Shown here in pieces: positions 41,881-50,771 of a DNA stretch of 64,000 bases. Below the pieces are notes generated by a model. It had not been told where the DNA came from. It did no database searches and worked only from the letters and a program-made list of their open reading frames with translations. The translations under genes were made by a program, and so were the position numbers. Origin of the DNA: Sporocytophaga sp. (GTDB taxonomy: Bacteria; Bacteroidota; Bacteroidia; Cytophagales; Cytophagaceae). The stretch is taken from contig NZ_JAGHZZ010000007.1 in the NCBI RefSeq assembly GCF_017745095.1, positions 215,565 through 279,564 of the forward strand, written 5' to 3'. Each line of letters starts with the position of its first letter. Position 1 is the stretch's first letter.

Positions 41881-43722
41881 AAGGAACGTAGGCAAATCCA
41901 GTTTCTTCGCAATTTTAAATGCTGCGTTCAGCTGTCCAACATGGCTGTATGCCTGAGGGAAATTCCCCCACTGGCTTCCTGAACTGGCTTCCACATCTTC
42001 ACTTAGCAAACCAAGATGATTTTGAAATCTCAAAAGCTTTTCAAATTCTCTGATAGCATCTTCGGTACGCCCAACCATTGCCAAGGCTTCAACATACCAA
42101 TATGCACAAATTAAAAAGGTAGACTCCGGTATTCCAAAATCATCTTCATGTTTATATCTGAAGAATAATCCTTCGTCTGTCTTAAGTCCTTCCTCTAGTG
42201 CTATCAAATGTTTTCTAGCCCTATCAGAATTAGGATCCAGGTATCTCATCGTGATTAATTGAAGACAGGATGCATCCAGATTCTTTCCTCCGACAGCCTG
42301 AGTATAAACTTCCCTCTCAGGATCATAACAAGCTTCTATCTGCTTTATGGAAAGTTCTTTAAGGATGGTTGCCTTTCTTATAATCTCTTCATTTTTGAAA
42401 TATTTTCCGATTTTAAGAGCCGAACAGGCTCCTGCCCAATGGAATAAAAATGTATAACAATGCTGCTGGGCAATATGCCTGAACTCCCAAAGACCTGCAT
42501 CCGGTTCATACATGGTATCTTCTATTTTTCTCAATGTATGATTAATTAGTCGTTGAGAATAATATCTTCCTCCCTCTGAGAATCTTGTATCTACATAAAG
42601 TGGCAATAAAGCCACAAGCACCTGACCATATACATCATTCTGAATATGGGTATAAGCATCATTCCCTACCCTTACAGGTTTATTATTTTCACCATATCCA
42701 TGTAAAGGCAGTTCCTTTTCGATCAATGCTTTTCTACCCGTAATTGAATAAAGGGGTTGATATCTGTCGGTCTCATTGATGGTTATATTTTCTATATAGT
42801 GAAAATATCTTTCCAGCTCTTCAAAGTGACCAACGTTATGGAAAGCGTTCAGAATATAATAAGTATCTCTTAACCAGCAATAGCGATAATCCCAGTTACG
42901 TGTTGTTCCGGGATATTCCGGCAAGCTGGTGGTTCCTGCAGCAATAATAGCACCAGTATCTTCAAACTGGTGAATCTTCAGACATAAAGCAGATCTGATG
43001 ATTTGCTCCTGATAAAAAATTCCGATACTGGTACTCTTTACCCAGTTTTGCCAGTATTTTACAGTCTTCCAAAGAAAATCTTCAGCAGTTTCCTCCAATG
43101 GAGCTTCAAGAGGTATACCGTATGTAAGAATTATATATTTAGCTTCATTCAAAACAAATGAACTTTCATCAGCTATAAAATTAAGAGCAATATTAGTGGT
43201 TAATCTGATTTGTTGGGACAATCCCATAAACCTGATATGGCTGCTTCCCTGATAAGCTTCAGGAACCAACTCTCCATATTCACCTACAGGACGGCATGAC
43301 ACCTTCACTCTTGGAGAACCAGATAATGGTTCTATTTTACGCACCAACATTAAAGGTTTAAAATTTCTTTCATACTGATAAAATCTCGGGGCAAAATCAG
43401 TTACCCTAAACCTACCTTCTGAACATTCAAAATCAGTCACAAGGACGTTAGTGTTTTCTATATACTTTTGGCTCGATACAAAATTTTCCTCGTGCGGAAG
43501 GATTGAAAATCTGCCTCCTTTATCTTTATCCAAAAGTGAACCAAAAATAAAACTACTGTCAAACTGCGGCCAGCACATCCAGACAATATTTGCAGTTTTA
43601 TCAATATGAGCCATAAACGCACAATTGCCTATAATGCCCATTTCGTAGGTATGCCTTTTCCCCATAAATTCTTTTTGACTCTGTGAAAAAATCTTTTTTT
43701 TGAGTAACCTGAAATTAGCCAT
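41878..43722 (-). CDS. GH15-family glucoamylase/trehalase-type enzyme
   Basis: 614 residues. N-terminal beta domain (about 25-215): GIIGNCAFMAHIDKTANIVWMCWPQFDSS is the standard GH15 start. The (alpha/alpha)6 barrel follows, with RNWDYRYCWLRDTYYILNAF near 268-287 (substrate and catalytic acid region) and SGSQWGNFPQAYSHVGQLNAA near 578-598 containing the conserved terminal motif. GH15 members hydrolyse alpha-glucans; many bacterial members lacking a signal peptide, as here, are cytoplasmic trehalases or isomaltodextrin/dextrin-acting. A start at M20 is possible. Convergent with trehalose synthesis, which suggests trehalose turnover, as inference. Confidence 0.9.
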   Translation of the reverse strand: MANFRLLKKKIFSQSQKEFMGKRHTYEMGIIGNCAFMAHIDKTANIVWMCWPQFDSSFIFGSLLDKDKGGRFSILPHEENFVSSQKYIENTNVLVTDFECSEGRFRVTDFAPRFYQYERNFKPLMLVRKIEPLSGSPRVKVSCRPVGEYGELVPEAYQGSSHIRFMGLSQQIRLTTNIALNFIADESSFVLNEAKYIILTYGIPLEAPLEETAEDFLWKTVKYWQNWVKSTSIGIFYQEQIIRSALCLKIHQFEDTGAIIAAGTTSLPEYPGTTRNWDYRYCWLRDTYYILNAFHNVGHFEELERYFHYIENITINETDRYQPLYSITGRKALIEKELPLHGYGENNKPVRVGNDAYTHIQNDVYGQVLVALLPLYVDTRFSEGGRYYSQRLINHTLRKIEDTMYEPDAGLWEFRHIAQQHCYTFLFHWAGACSALKIGKYFKNEEIIRKATILKELSIKQIEACYDPEREVYTQAVGGKNLDASCLQLITMRYLDPNSDRARKHLIALEEGLKTDEGLFFRYKHEDDFGIPESTFLICAYWYVEALAMVGRTEDAIREFEKLLRFQNHLGLLSEDVEASSGSQWGNFPQAYSHVGQLNAAFKIAKKLDLPTFL

Positions 43723-43997
43723 ATGGTTTGAAGCAATTTAATCCCCGTCTACAATGCCTTCTTAAAATACACTGATAATCAAAATTTTAAATCAACAAAG
43801 CTTTATATAAATTAAAAATTATTTACTTTCGATCATTTCAAAGAATATACATATTGAAAATACCCAACTCCCTATTAAAAATTTAATTATTTGAATTTAA
43901 AATTGTATTTTAGATACAACAATTTTATAAGGAATTCAAAATAAAAATATACCCGGGAATTACCCCGTTCGTTTTAATTAGATAAAAATCACCTCTT

Positions 43998-46900
43998 ATG
44001 TATAAGAATTATCTACTTTTTATTTTACTCTGTTTATTCTTTATTCAGACAAATGCCCAAAGTAAGAAGGAAAACACAGGCATCACTACCAACAAACGAG
44101 GCCGGAAAATTTTACAAAACACAATCAATATTAAGTTAAAGCCTGGTGTATATGATTCAGTAAAGTCAGGTAAACTTAATTTACAGCCTGAGTTAAAAAA
44201 ATTACTCAAGCAAGCCCAAATCGAGGAGGTGAAACCTATGTTCACCAATCTTGATATCCAGCCAGCACATAAAAGGAAGTTCTGTTCGGGAATAGAAAGA
44301 CTTCACACTATAAAATATTCTTCGAATTCTACCATCGAAGAAATCATAGAATTATTAATGAAAACAGGCTATGTTGAGTATGCTGAGCCAGTATTTGTGG
44401 AAGAATTGCTTTATATTCCAAATGACCCGAAAGCTCAACCCTATACCACTCAAAACGATACCAGCCAATTTTATCTTTCCCGTATTAAAGCATATGAAGC
44501 GTGGGATATACACAAAGGTGATACCAACACAGTAATCGGTATTATTGACACCGGAGTTAGACCAACGCATGAAGATCTTAAAGATAATATAAAACGCAAT
44601 TGGAACGATCCTATTGATAATATAGACAACGACCAAGATGGTTACATAGACAACTTTATGGGATGGGATCTTGGGGATGGCGATAATGATCCCACGGCGA
44701 ATGGTTCACCCCATGGAACCGAAGTATCATCCCTATCTTCTGCAACAGGCGATAATGGTAAAGGTGGAATTGGTACTGGATTTAAATGCAAATTCTTACC
44801 GATAAAAGCCTCTCCCTCAAATGCAGGAGGAGCCATAGCATACGGATATCAAGGCCTGGTATACGCTGCCAGACAAGGTTGCAAAGTAGCAAACCTTTCA
44901 TGGGGAGGTACTGGAGAATACTCTCAAGCAACTCAAGATATTATTAACTATGCTGCATTAGAAAAAGATGTATTAGTTCTGGCTGCAGCTGGAAATAGCG
45001 GTAAAGAACAGGATTTTTATCCAGCATCATATGACAATGTATTAAGTGTTGCATCCTGTGATACTATATACTCACCGTCTGCAGGAAAACTTATTGAAAC
45101 AAGAAAACTTACCTATAGCACCAATGTAGATATTATCGCACAGGGGATTAATATTACCATAGCTTCCAATAGCGGAGATAACCTATATCTCAGAGATGGA
45201 GGAAGTTCCTTTTCAACTCCCATTGTTGCAGGAGCTGCAGCTTTGGTGAGATCCAAATTTCCTAATCTTTCGGCCATACAAGCTGCCGAACTTATAAGGG
45301 TAACAGCAGATGTAATGGATACATTCCCTGAAAACCTTGCTTTCCGAGGTAAAATGGGAAAAGGAAGATTAAATATGTTCAGAGCCTTGACTGATTCTAT
45401 TTCTCCTGCAATCAGGATTGCCAATTATACCTACAAAGGGTTATTCGGAGCTTACACTTATGGTGGCGATACTGCTAATCTCTCCATTCAATTTAAGAAT
45501 TATCTGCAACCATCGTCGGCTAACCTAGAAGTAACGATGTCTTGTGATGCATCTTTTGTACAAATAAAGGATGATAAAATTAATATCGGAGCAATTAATA
45601 CACTCCAAACAATTGAAAAAAATGACGATGTATTTTCTTTAATAATAGATAAAGATGCTCCAAATAATTCATTGGTAAAATTCAGATTTGACTTTAAAGA
45701 CCCTTCAACAAATTATATAGATTACCAATATATCACCATACTTATCAATCCCGATTTTCGAATTGTTGATACTAACCGTGTAAACTTAACTGTTGCTGGC
45801 AATGGAAGATTAGGACATAGTGATAAAGAAATGAAAAGAGGAGAAGGAATGATATTTCAAGGATCATCTATGATATATGAATCAGGTTTGATGATAGCAA
45901 CTGATAAAAATACAGTATCAGATTGCGTTCGAACCGACCAATATAATACTGATGAAGATTTTGAAGCTACTAAATCAATATCCTTTGTTAAGCCAATTCA
46001 TTCTAATGAAGAAACCTACGCTGAATACCAGGACATGAGTCCAATTGGCACTAAAGTAAAAGTTAAGCAAAGAACTTATGCATGGAAAAATACTCCAAAT
46101 GATAGTTATGTCATAATAGAATATAATATTCAAAATGCTTCGGGCAATACCATCGATTCACTTTACACTGGGCTCTTTACGGATTGGGATATTAATGATT
46201 ATAACTACAATAGGGCTGATTATGACTATGCTGATAGTATTGGATATTGCTACAATACATTTCTTAATGGCCTTTATGGTGGAGTTGCAATTCTCACTAA
46301 GGATAAGCCTGTCTGCTTTTCAATGGACAATGGAAATATAGCAGGTACTATAAATCCAAATGATAAAGTAGATGGCTTCACCAGTCAGGAGAAATTCACT
46401 ACTTTATCGAAAGGTATCGGCCGAAAACAAGCTGGTGCAAGTGGGGCAGGATACGATGTATCACAAGTTGTCGGGGTTTCTTTGTACAATATAAAAAACG
46501 ATGAATCCCGAACTATTGCTTTTGCTTTTATCGCTGCCGAAAATCTTTATGATTTAAAAATGAGCTCTAGAGCTGCAAGAAGTAAATATCATGAAATCAA
46601 GAAGAGCCCTTTACCAGTTGTGCAAAGCAGTTATTCGTTTTGTAAAGGTGAAAAGACTGATATAACAATAACCCCAACTAATGGTAACACCTTTAATTTC
46701 TATAAATCTCCCGGACCTCCAAATCTATTATATACAGGTTCTGAATATCATATAGGAAATCTTGCCAAGACCGATACTATTTTCATAAGCAATGTTGATT
46801 CCTTGTTTGAGAGCAATCTTGCTAAAGTAGCTTTAAACTTCTATGAAAGTAGTCGGGCTGACTTTTCTGTAATTCCAGACACAGTAGTTGACATTAATTC

Positions 46901-47357
46901 CAGAGTATACTTCGTAGATCAAAGTTCAAATTCGGTTAACAGACTTTGGGATTTTGGGAACGGCAATACCTCTAATGCGTCCCTAGCTTCATATACTTAT
47001 GATAGTCCCGGAGCCCATGATGTAAAGCTTATTGCAGAAAATAAATACGGATGCAATGACACAATTACCAAAATAATAACTGTAAGAGTAGCAACTTCTA
47101 TAAATGTCTCAAATGAAGGACTAGTCAATATTTATCCTAACCCTGTAGAGAACAATTTAACTTTGAATCTAAGCCAGTTAAACAGTGCTTGCACCATTTC
47201 AATAATAAATATGCTAGGCGAAGAAGTATTTACAGAATATATGGATACACAGGTTAGCAATAAAGAAATAAATACCTCTAACCTTACTTCTGGTGTATAT
47301 TTATTAAAAATTGTATCAGGAAATAATACCTTGACAAAAAAATTCAATAAGCTGTAA
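43998..47357 (+). CDS. Secreted subtilisin-like serine protease with PKD domain and T9SS sorting domain
   Basis: 1119 residues. Signal peptide ends near residue 21 (QTNAQ). A propeptide-like region (about 35-135). The S8 domain (about 150-460) carries the triad: D in IIDTGV near 183, H in SPHGTEVS near 238, and S in GGSSFSTP near 404. A calcium-loop DNDQDGYID lies near 211-220. Residues about 470-950 are beta-rich domains without clear names. A PKD domain spans about 955-1035 (LWDFGNGNTS). The last 80 residues are a T9SS type A sorting domain starting with VNIYPNPVENN. The protein should be surface-attached or released through T9SS. Monocistronic. Confidence 0.94.
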   Translation: MYKNYLLFILLCLFFIQTNAQSKKENTGITTNKRGRKILQNTINIKLKPGVYDSVKSGKLNLQPELKKLLKQAQIEEVKPMFTNLDIQPAHKRKFCSGIERLHTIKYSSNSTIEEIIELLMKTGYVEYAEPVFVEELLYIPNDPKAQPYTTQNDTSQFYLSRIKAYEAWDIHKGDTNTVIGIIDTGVRPTHEDLKDNIKRNWNDPIDNIDNDQDGYIDNFMGWDLGDGDNDPTANGSPHGTEVSSLSSATGDNGKGGIGTGFKCKFLPIKASPSNAGGAIAYGYQGLVYAARQGCKVANLSWGGTGEYSQATQDIINYAALEKDVLVLAAAGNSGKEQDFYPASYDNVLSVASCDTIYSPSAGKLIETRKLTYSTNVDIIAQGINITIASNSGDNLYLRDGGSSFSTPIVAGAAALVRSKFPNLSAIQAAELIRVTADVMDTFPENLAFRGKMGKGRLNMFRALTDSISPAIRIANYTYKGLFGAYTYGGDTANLSIQFKNYLQPSSANLEVTMSCDASFVQIKDDKINIGAINTLQTIEKNDDVFSLIIDKDAPNNSLVKFRFDFKDPSTNYIDYQYITILINPDFRIVDTNRVNLTVAGNGRLGHSDKEMKRGEGMIFQGSSMIYESGLMIATDKNTVSDCVRTDQYNTDEDFEATKSISFVKPIHSNEETYAEYQDMSPIGTKVKVKQRTYAWKNTPNDSYVIIEYNIQNASGNTIDSLYTGLFTDWDINDYNYNRADYDYADSIGYCYNTFLNGLYGGVAILTKDKPVCFSMDNGNIAGTINPNDKVDGFTSQEKFTTLSKGIGRKQAGASGAGYDVSQVVGVSLYNIKNDESRTIAFAFIAAENLYDLKMSSRAARSKYHEIKKSPLPVVQSSYSFCKGEKTDITITPTNGNTFNFYKSPGPPNLLYTGSEYHIGNLAKTDTIFISNVDSLFESNLAKVALNFYESSRADFSVIPDTVVDINSRVYFVDQSSNSVNRLWDFGNGNTSNASLASYTYDSPGAHDVKLIAENKYGCNDTITKIITVRVATSINVSNEGLVNIYPNPVENNLTLNLSQLNSACTISIINMLGEEVFTEYMDTQVSNKEINTSNLTSGVYLLKIVSGNNTLTKKFNKL

Positions 47358-47383
47358 ATACTATAACAATTTTCATGATATTT

Positions 47384-47421
47384 AGCCTTCCACTATAAAA
47401 GTGGGAGGCTTTTGTTTTTTT
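47384..47421 (+). terminator. Terminator after the subtilase gene
   Basis: AGCCTTCCACT (47384-47394) pairs with AGTGGGAGGCT (47400-47410; one G-T pair) followed by TTTGTTTTTTT. It excludes the GTG at 47401 as the start of the following gene. Confidence 0.85.
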
Positions 47422-47424
47422 ATT

Positions 47425-48684
47425 ATGAAAATCATTCAGGCAGAAATACTTACCATAGGGGATGAAATACTCTATGGACAAATTACGGATACCAATTCTC
47501 AATGGATTAGTGAACAGCTTACTTCCATTGGAATAAAAGTTATAAGAAAAACATCTGTAGGTGATGAAGGAAGTGAAATGGTGAAGGCCATTCAGGAAGC
47601 TGAGCTTCGAGCAGATCTGATTATTATTACAGGAGGCCTCGGACCAACTTCCGATGATCTTACCAAGCCTGTTTTAACGCAATACTTCAATACTAGACTT
47701 GTTCTTCATGAAGAAGCATTAAAAGATCTTACTGCGTTTTTTGAAAGACGAGGCAGAGAACTTACTGAGATAAACAAGCAACAAGCATATCTTCCGGCAA
47801 GCTGTTCTATCATCAGAAACTTTTATGGTACTGCCCCAGGTATGTGGTTTGAAAGAAACGGAAAAGTTCTCATATCAATGCCCGGAGTACCATATGAGAT
47901 GAAAGCAATGATAAGAGAGCAGTTGATTCTCAGGATCAGTTCATATTTCAATCCTCCCGTTATCATTCACAAAATGATCCGTACTTCTGGCATTGGAGAA
48001 TCATTTTTGGCTGAGAAAATCAAACCATGGGAAGATAACCTCCCCTCTTTCATCAAACTTGCTTATTTACCTTCCCTGGAGGGAGTCCGACTAAGGTTGA
48101 CTGCCATCACAGACAAGGTCAATGAGAGTGCAACAGACAATCAACTTGAAAAGGAAAAAGATAACCTGAAAACTCTCATTGATGAATATATTTATGGGTA
48201 TGGAGAAGAAAATCATGAGCAGGCACTGGGGAAATTATTAATTAAACATAAGCTTACCATCAGCGCTGCTGAAAGCTGCACAGGTGGATTGGTATCTTTT
48301 ACTATCACATCTGTACCGGGTAGTTCAGAATATTTTAAAGGCAGCATCGTTTCTTATAATAATGATGTTAAAATCAATGTACTTGGAGTAAAAAAAGAAA
48401 CGCTTGAAGAATATGGTGCTGTAAGCGAAGCTACAGTGGTACAAATGGTTGAAGGAGTACAGAAAATCTTAAAAACCGATATAGCAATTGCAACTACTGG
48501 AATCGCTGGTCCGGGAGGTGGATCAGTCGAAAAACCGGTGGGAACAATATGGATAGCTGTAAGGATTGATGATAAAACCAAAACTAAAAAACTCCAATTA
48601 GGGAATATTCGTGAAAATAATATGAAAATGACGACCTATGCCGTTTTCAACCTGATCAGGGAAACTTTGCGGGAAAAGAATTGA
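47425..48684 (+). CDS. cinA: CinA: competence-damage protein / nicotinamide-nucleotide amidohydrolase
   Basis: 419 residues from the ATG at 47425. An open stretch starts eight codons earlier at a GTG, but that lies inside a terminator. Residues 1-170 form the MoCF/COG1058 domain (AEILTIGDEILYGQITDTNS, GGLGPTSDDLT). Residues about 265-415 form the PncC amidohydrolase domain: AAESCTGG near 279-286, SVPGSSEYFKGSIVSYNN near 296-313, and TGIAGPGGGSVEKPVGTIW near 358-376. It deamidates NMN to nicotinate mononucleotide and processes damaged ADP-ribose. Complete two-domain form. Confidence 0.95.
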   Translation: MKIIQAEILTIGDEILYGQITDTNSQWISEQLTSIGIKVIRKTSVGDEGSEMVKAIQEAELRADLIIITGGLGPTSDDLTKPVLTQYFNTRLVLHEEALKDLTAFFERRGRELTEINKQQAYLPASCSIIRNFYGTAPGMWFERNGKVLISMPGVPYEMKAMIREQLILRISSYFNPPVIIHKMIRTSGIGESFLAEKIKPWEDNLPSFIKLAYLPSLEGVRLRLTAITDKVNESATDNQLEKEKDNLKTLIDEYIYGYGEENHEQALGKLLIKHKLTISAAESCTGGLVSFTITSVPGSSEYFKGSIVSYNNDVKINVLGVKKETLEEYGAVSEATVVQMVEGVQKILKTDIAIATTGIAGPGGGSVEKPVGTIWIAVRIDDKTKTKKLQLGNIRENNMKMTTYAVFNLIRETLREKN

Positions 48685-48710
48685 GAAAACCTTCAAAAAT
48701 ATTAACTTTG
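48681..48710 (+). promoter_or_regulatory. Promoter of the E2 acyltransferase gene
   Basis: TTG (48681-48683), 19-base spacer, then TAACTTTG (48703-48710): an excellent Bacteroidota promoter. It overlaps the cinA stop (48682-48684). The leader before the ATG at 48785 would be about 69 bases. Confidence 0.75.
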
Positions 48711-48784
48711 ATCGGATTTGAAGGTTTTGAATCGAAAACACTTAAGATCACTTTAACTTAACAGGCTAATAGTAAACAGCTTTT

Positions 48785-50122
48785 ATGGCATTAGTAGAAA
48801 TGGTGATGCCCAAAATGGGCGAGAGCATCATGGAGGGGACAATACTCCGTTGGTTGAAAAATGTGGGAGATAAAATTGAACAGGATGAATCTGTTCTTGA
48901 AGTAGCGACGGATAAGGTGGATACAGAAGTTCCGTCAACAGCTTCTGGTATTTTAAAAGAAATACTTGCACAAAACGGAGATGTAATTCCTGTCGGAAAA
49001 CCGATAGCAATTATAGCTACTGATGGAGATGAGCAAAGTACCTCTCCAGCAGCAAAATCTGCTCAAACTGAAACAATATCAATCAAACCCTTACAGGAGC
49101 TTGCTGTAAACAATGATATAAAGGCAAAATCGCACATTTCAAATGGAGAATCATTAAGATTCTATTCTCCACTTGTCATGAACATTGCTCGCCAGGAAAA
49201 TGTAACCATGGCCGAACTGGAATCTCTCAGAGGAACCGGCAAAGATGAGCGCGTTACCAAAAATGATATCCTGGATTACATTCAGAAAAGAAAAACGTCA
49301 CCAGTAGCTACTTCTGAAAAACAACAAGGAAAAGAGCCAGCTAAGACAGAACAGAAAAAAGAATCCGCTTCTTTTGAACAGATAAAGCCAGCTCAGTCAT
49401 TAAGTGGTAATTATGAAATTATCGAGATGGACCGCATGAGAAAAATGATTGCGGACAGAATGGTTGAGTCTAAAAGAATTGCGCCTCACGTTACTTCATT
49501 TGTTGAAGCAGATGTTACCAATATCGTCTTCTGGAGAAACAGGGTGAAGCAGGACTTCATGGAAAAAGAGAATACTGCACTTACATTTACTCCGATCTTT
49601 ATAGAAGCTGTAGTTAAAGCTTTAAAGGATTACCCAATGGTGAATGTCTCTGTAGACGGAGATAAAATTATTGTTAAGAAAGATATAAATATAGGCATGG
49701 CAGTGGCCCTTCCTAGCGGGAACCTGATAGTACCAGTAATCAAAAATGCTGATCAGCTTAACATCATTGGTCTTACTAAAAAGGTAAACGATCTTGCAAG
49801 AAGAGCAAGAGCTAACAAACTTACTGCGGACGACCTTTCTGGAGGAACCTATACTGTATCAAACGTAGGTTCTTTCGGAAACATGATGGGAACCCCTATA
49901 ATCATGCAGCCTCAGGCGGGTATACTTGCGCTTGGTGCTGTTATAAAGAAACCTGCCGTGATTGAAACACCTCAAGGAGATACACTGGGTATTAGACATA
50001 TGATGTTCCTCTCTCACTCCTATGATCACAGAGTAATCGACGGGTCACTTGGTGGAATGTTTGTTAGAAGAGTTGCAGACTATCTTGAACAGTTTGACAT
50101 AAACAGAAAAGCATTTGCTTAA
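48785..50122 (+). CDS. 2-oxo acid dehydrogenase E2 component (dihydrolipoyl acyltransferase)
   Basis: 445 residues. One lipoyl domain (1-80) with the modified lysine in EVATDKVDTEVPS near residue 43. A linker, then the E1/E3-binding domain (about 120-158; YSPLVMNIARQENV). A second linker rich in lysine and glutamate, then the catalytic domain (about 210-445) with the HRVIDGSLGG motif near 414. It transfers acyl groups to CoA in a pyruvate-, branched-chain- or 2-oxoglutarate-type complex. Which complex is not decided from this gene alone; E1 and E3 are not adjacent. Has its own promoter. Confidence 0.93.
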   Translation: MALVEMVMPKMGESIMEGTILRWLKNVGDKIEQDESVLEVATDKVDTEVPSTASGILKEILAQNGDVIPVGKPIAIIATDGDEQSTSPAAKSAQTETISIKPLQELAVNNDIKAKSHISNGESLRFYSPLVMNIARQENVTMAELESLRGTGKDERVTKNDILDYIQKRKTSPVATSEKQQGKEPAKTEQKKESASFEQIKPAQSLSGNYEIIEMDRMRKMIADRMVESKRIAPHVTSFVEADVTNIVFWRNRVKQDFMEKENTALTFTPIFIEAVVKALKDYPMVNVSVDGDKIIVKKDINIGMAVALPSGNLIVPVIKNADQLNIIGLTKKVNDLARRARANKLTADDLSGGTYTVSNVGSFGNMMGTPIIMQPQAGILALGAVIKKPAVIETPQGDTLGIRHMMFLSHSYDHRVIDGSLGGMFVRRVADYLEQFDINRKAFA

Positions 50123-50148
50123 AACATAATACATCTACTTGATATTCA

Positions 50149-50185
50149 AATAATGCAGGCCCATAAAGGTCTGCATTATTTTTTT
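50149..50185 (+). terminator. Terminator after the E2 gene
   Basis: AATAATGCAG (50149-50158) pairs with CTGCATTATT (50171-50180), extended inside by three more pairs, with a T run to 50185. Confidence 0.85.
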
Positions 50186-50265
50186 AAAGGTTTATTTAAA
50201 TGAATTCTTCATTGTAAATTTTTATATTTAGTCTTCATAAAATTGTTATAAAGCAACTATAGTCC

Positions 50266-50745
50266 ATGAAACAAAAAGCCAAATTATTATTCTTCACCTG
50301 CCCTGAAAAAGATAGTCCATATGTATTGCTTGGAAGAAGGATAAGTAAAGAAGGCGAAGAGTACTGGTGGATTCCCGGTGGCGGTGTAGAAGCAGGCGAA
50401 GCGCTGTTCCAGGCTGCAGCAAGAGAACTAACAGAAGAACTAATACCTACAAAGCAGATTTCCGATACAGTAAACAAATATCAGGAATTGACTATTAATC
50501 CTCCTTCAATTCAATATACGACAGGTAATTCTGAAAACTATATCTTCTTTATACAAATCTATCACTACAAAGGAATTCTGGAAGATAAAATCGGCATAGT
50601 TGATGAATTTGAGGAGCTGAAATGGTTTAACCTGAATGATATTCCACAAACCATGTCAAGAGAGTTCATTCATCTTAAGGATTATCTTACAAAAGCAAAG
50701 ATAGAAGCATTTACACAAAACTTTGATTATAAAAGATTCTTTTAA
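50266..50745 (+). CDS. NUDIX hydrolase
   Basis: 159 residues. The Nudix box follows the GX5EX7REUXEEXGU pattern closely: GGGVEAGEALFQAAARELTEEL near 38-59, with the final glycine replaced by I. Preceded by ARRISKEGEEYWWIPG. Substrate (nucleoside diphosphate-X) is unknown. Lies 26 bases before the MutS-like gene in the same direction, so the two could be co-transcribed. Sanitising oxidised nucleotides is one possibility, as inference. Confidence 0.9.
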   Translation: MKQKAKLLFFTCPEKDSPYVLLGRRISKEGEEYWWIPGGGVEAGEALFQAAARELTEELIPTKQISDTVNKYQELTINPPSIQYTTGNSENYIFFIQIYHYKGILEDKIGIVDEFEELKWFNLNDIPQTMSREFIHLKDYLTKAKIEAFTQNFDYKRFF

Positions 50746-50771
50746 CATTTAAACAGAATCAAATACTGCAG

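Noticed and set aside
43723-43997. A gene in the GH15-subtilase divergent spacer
   Set aside because: 275 AT-rich bases with no open frame of useful length; it should hold two promoters, but none matches the full consensus.
47401-47424. GTG start for cinA at 47401
   Set aside because: It lies within the stem of the preceding gene's terminator; the ATG at 47425 begins the conserved KIIQAEILTIGDE sequence.
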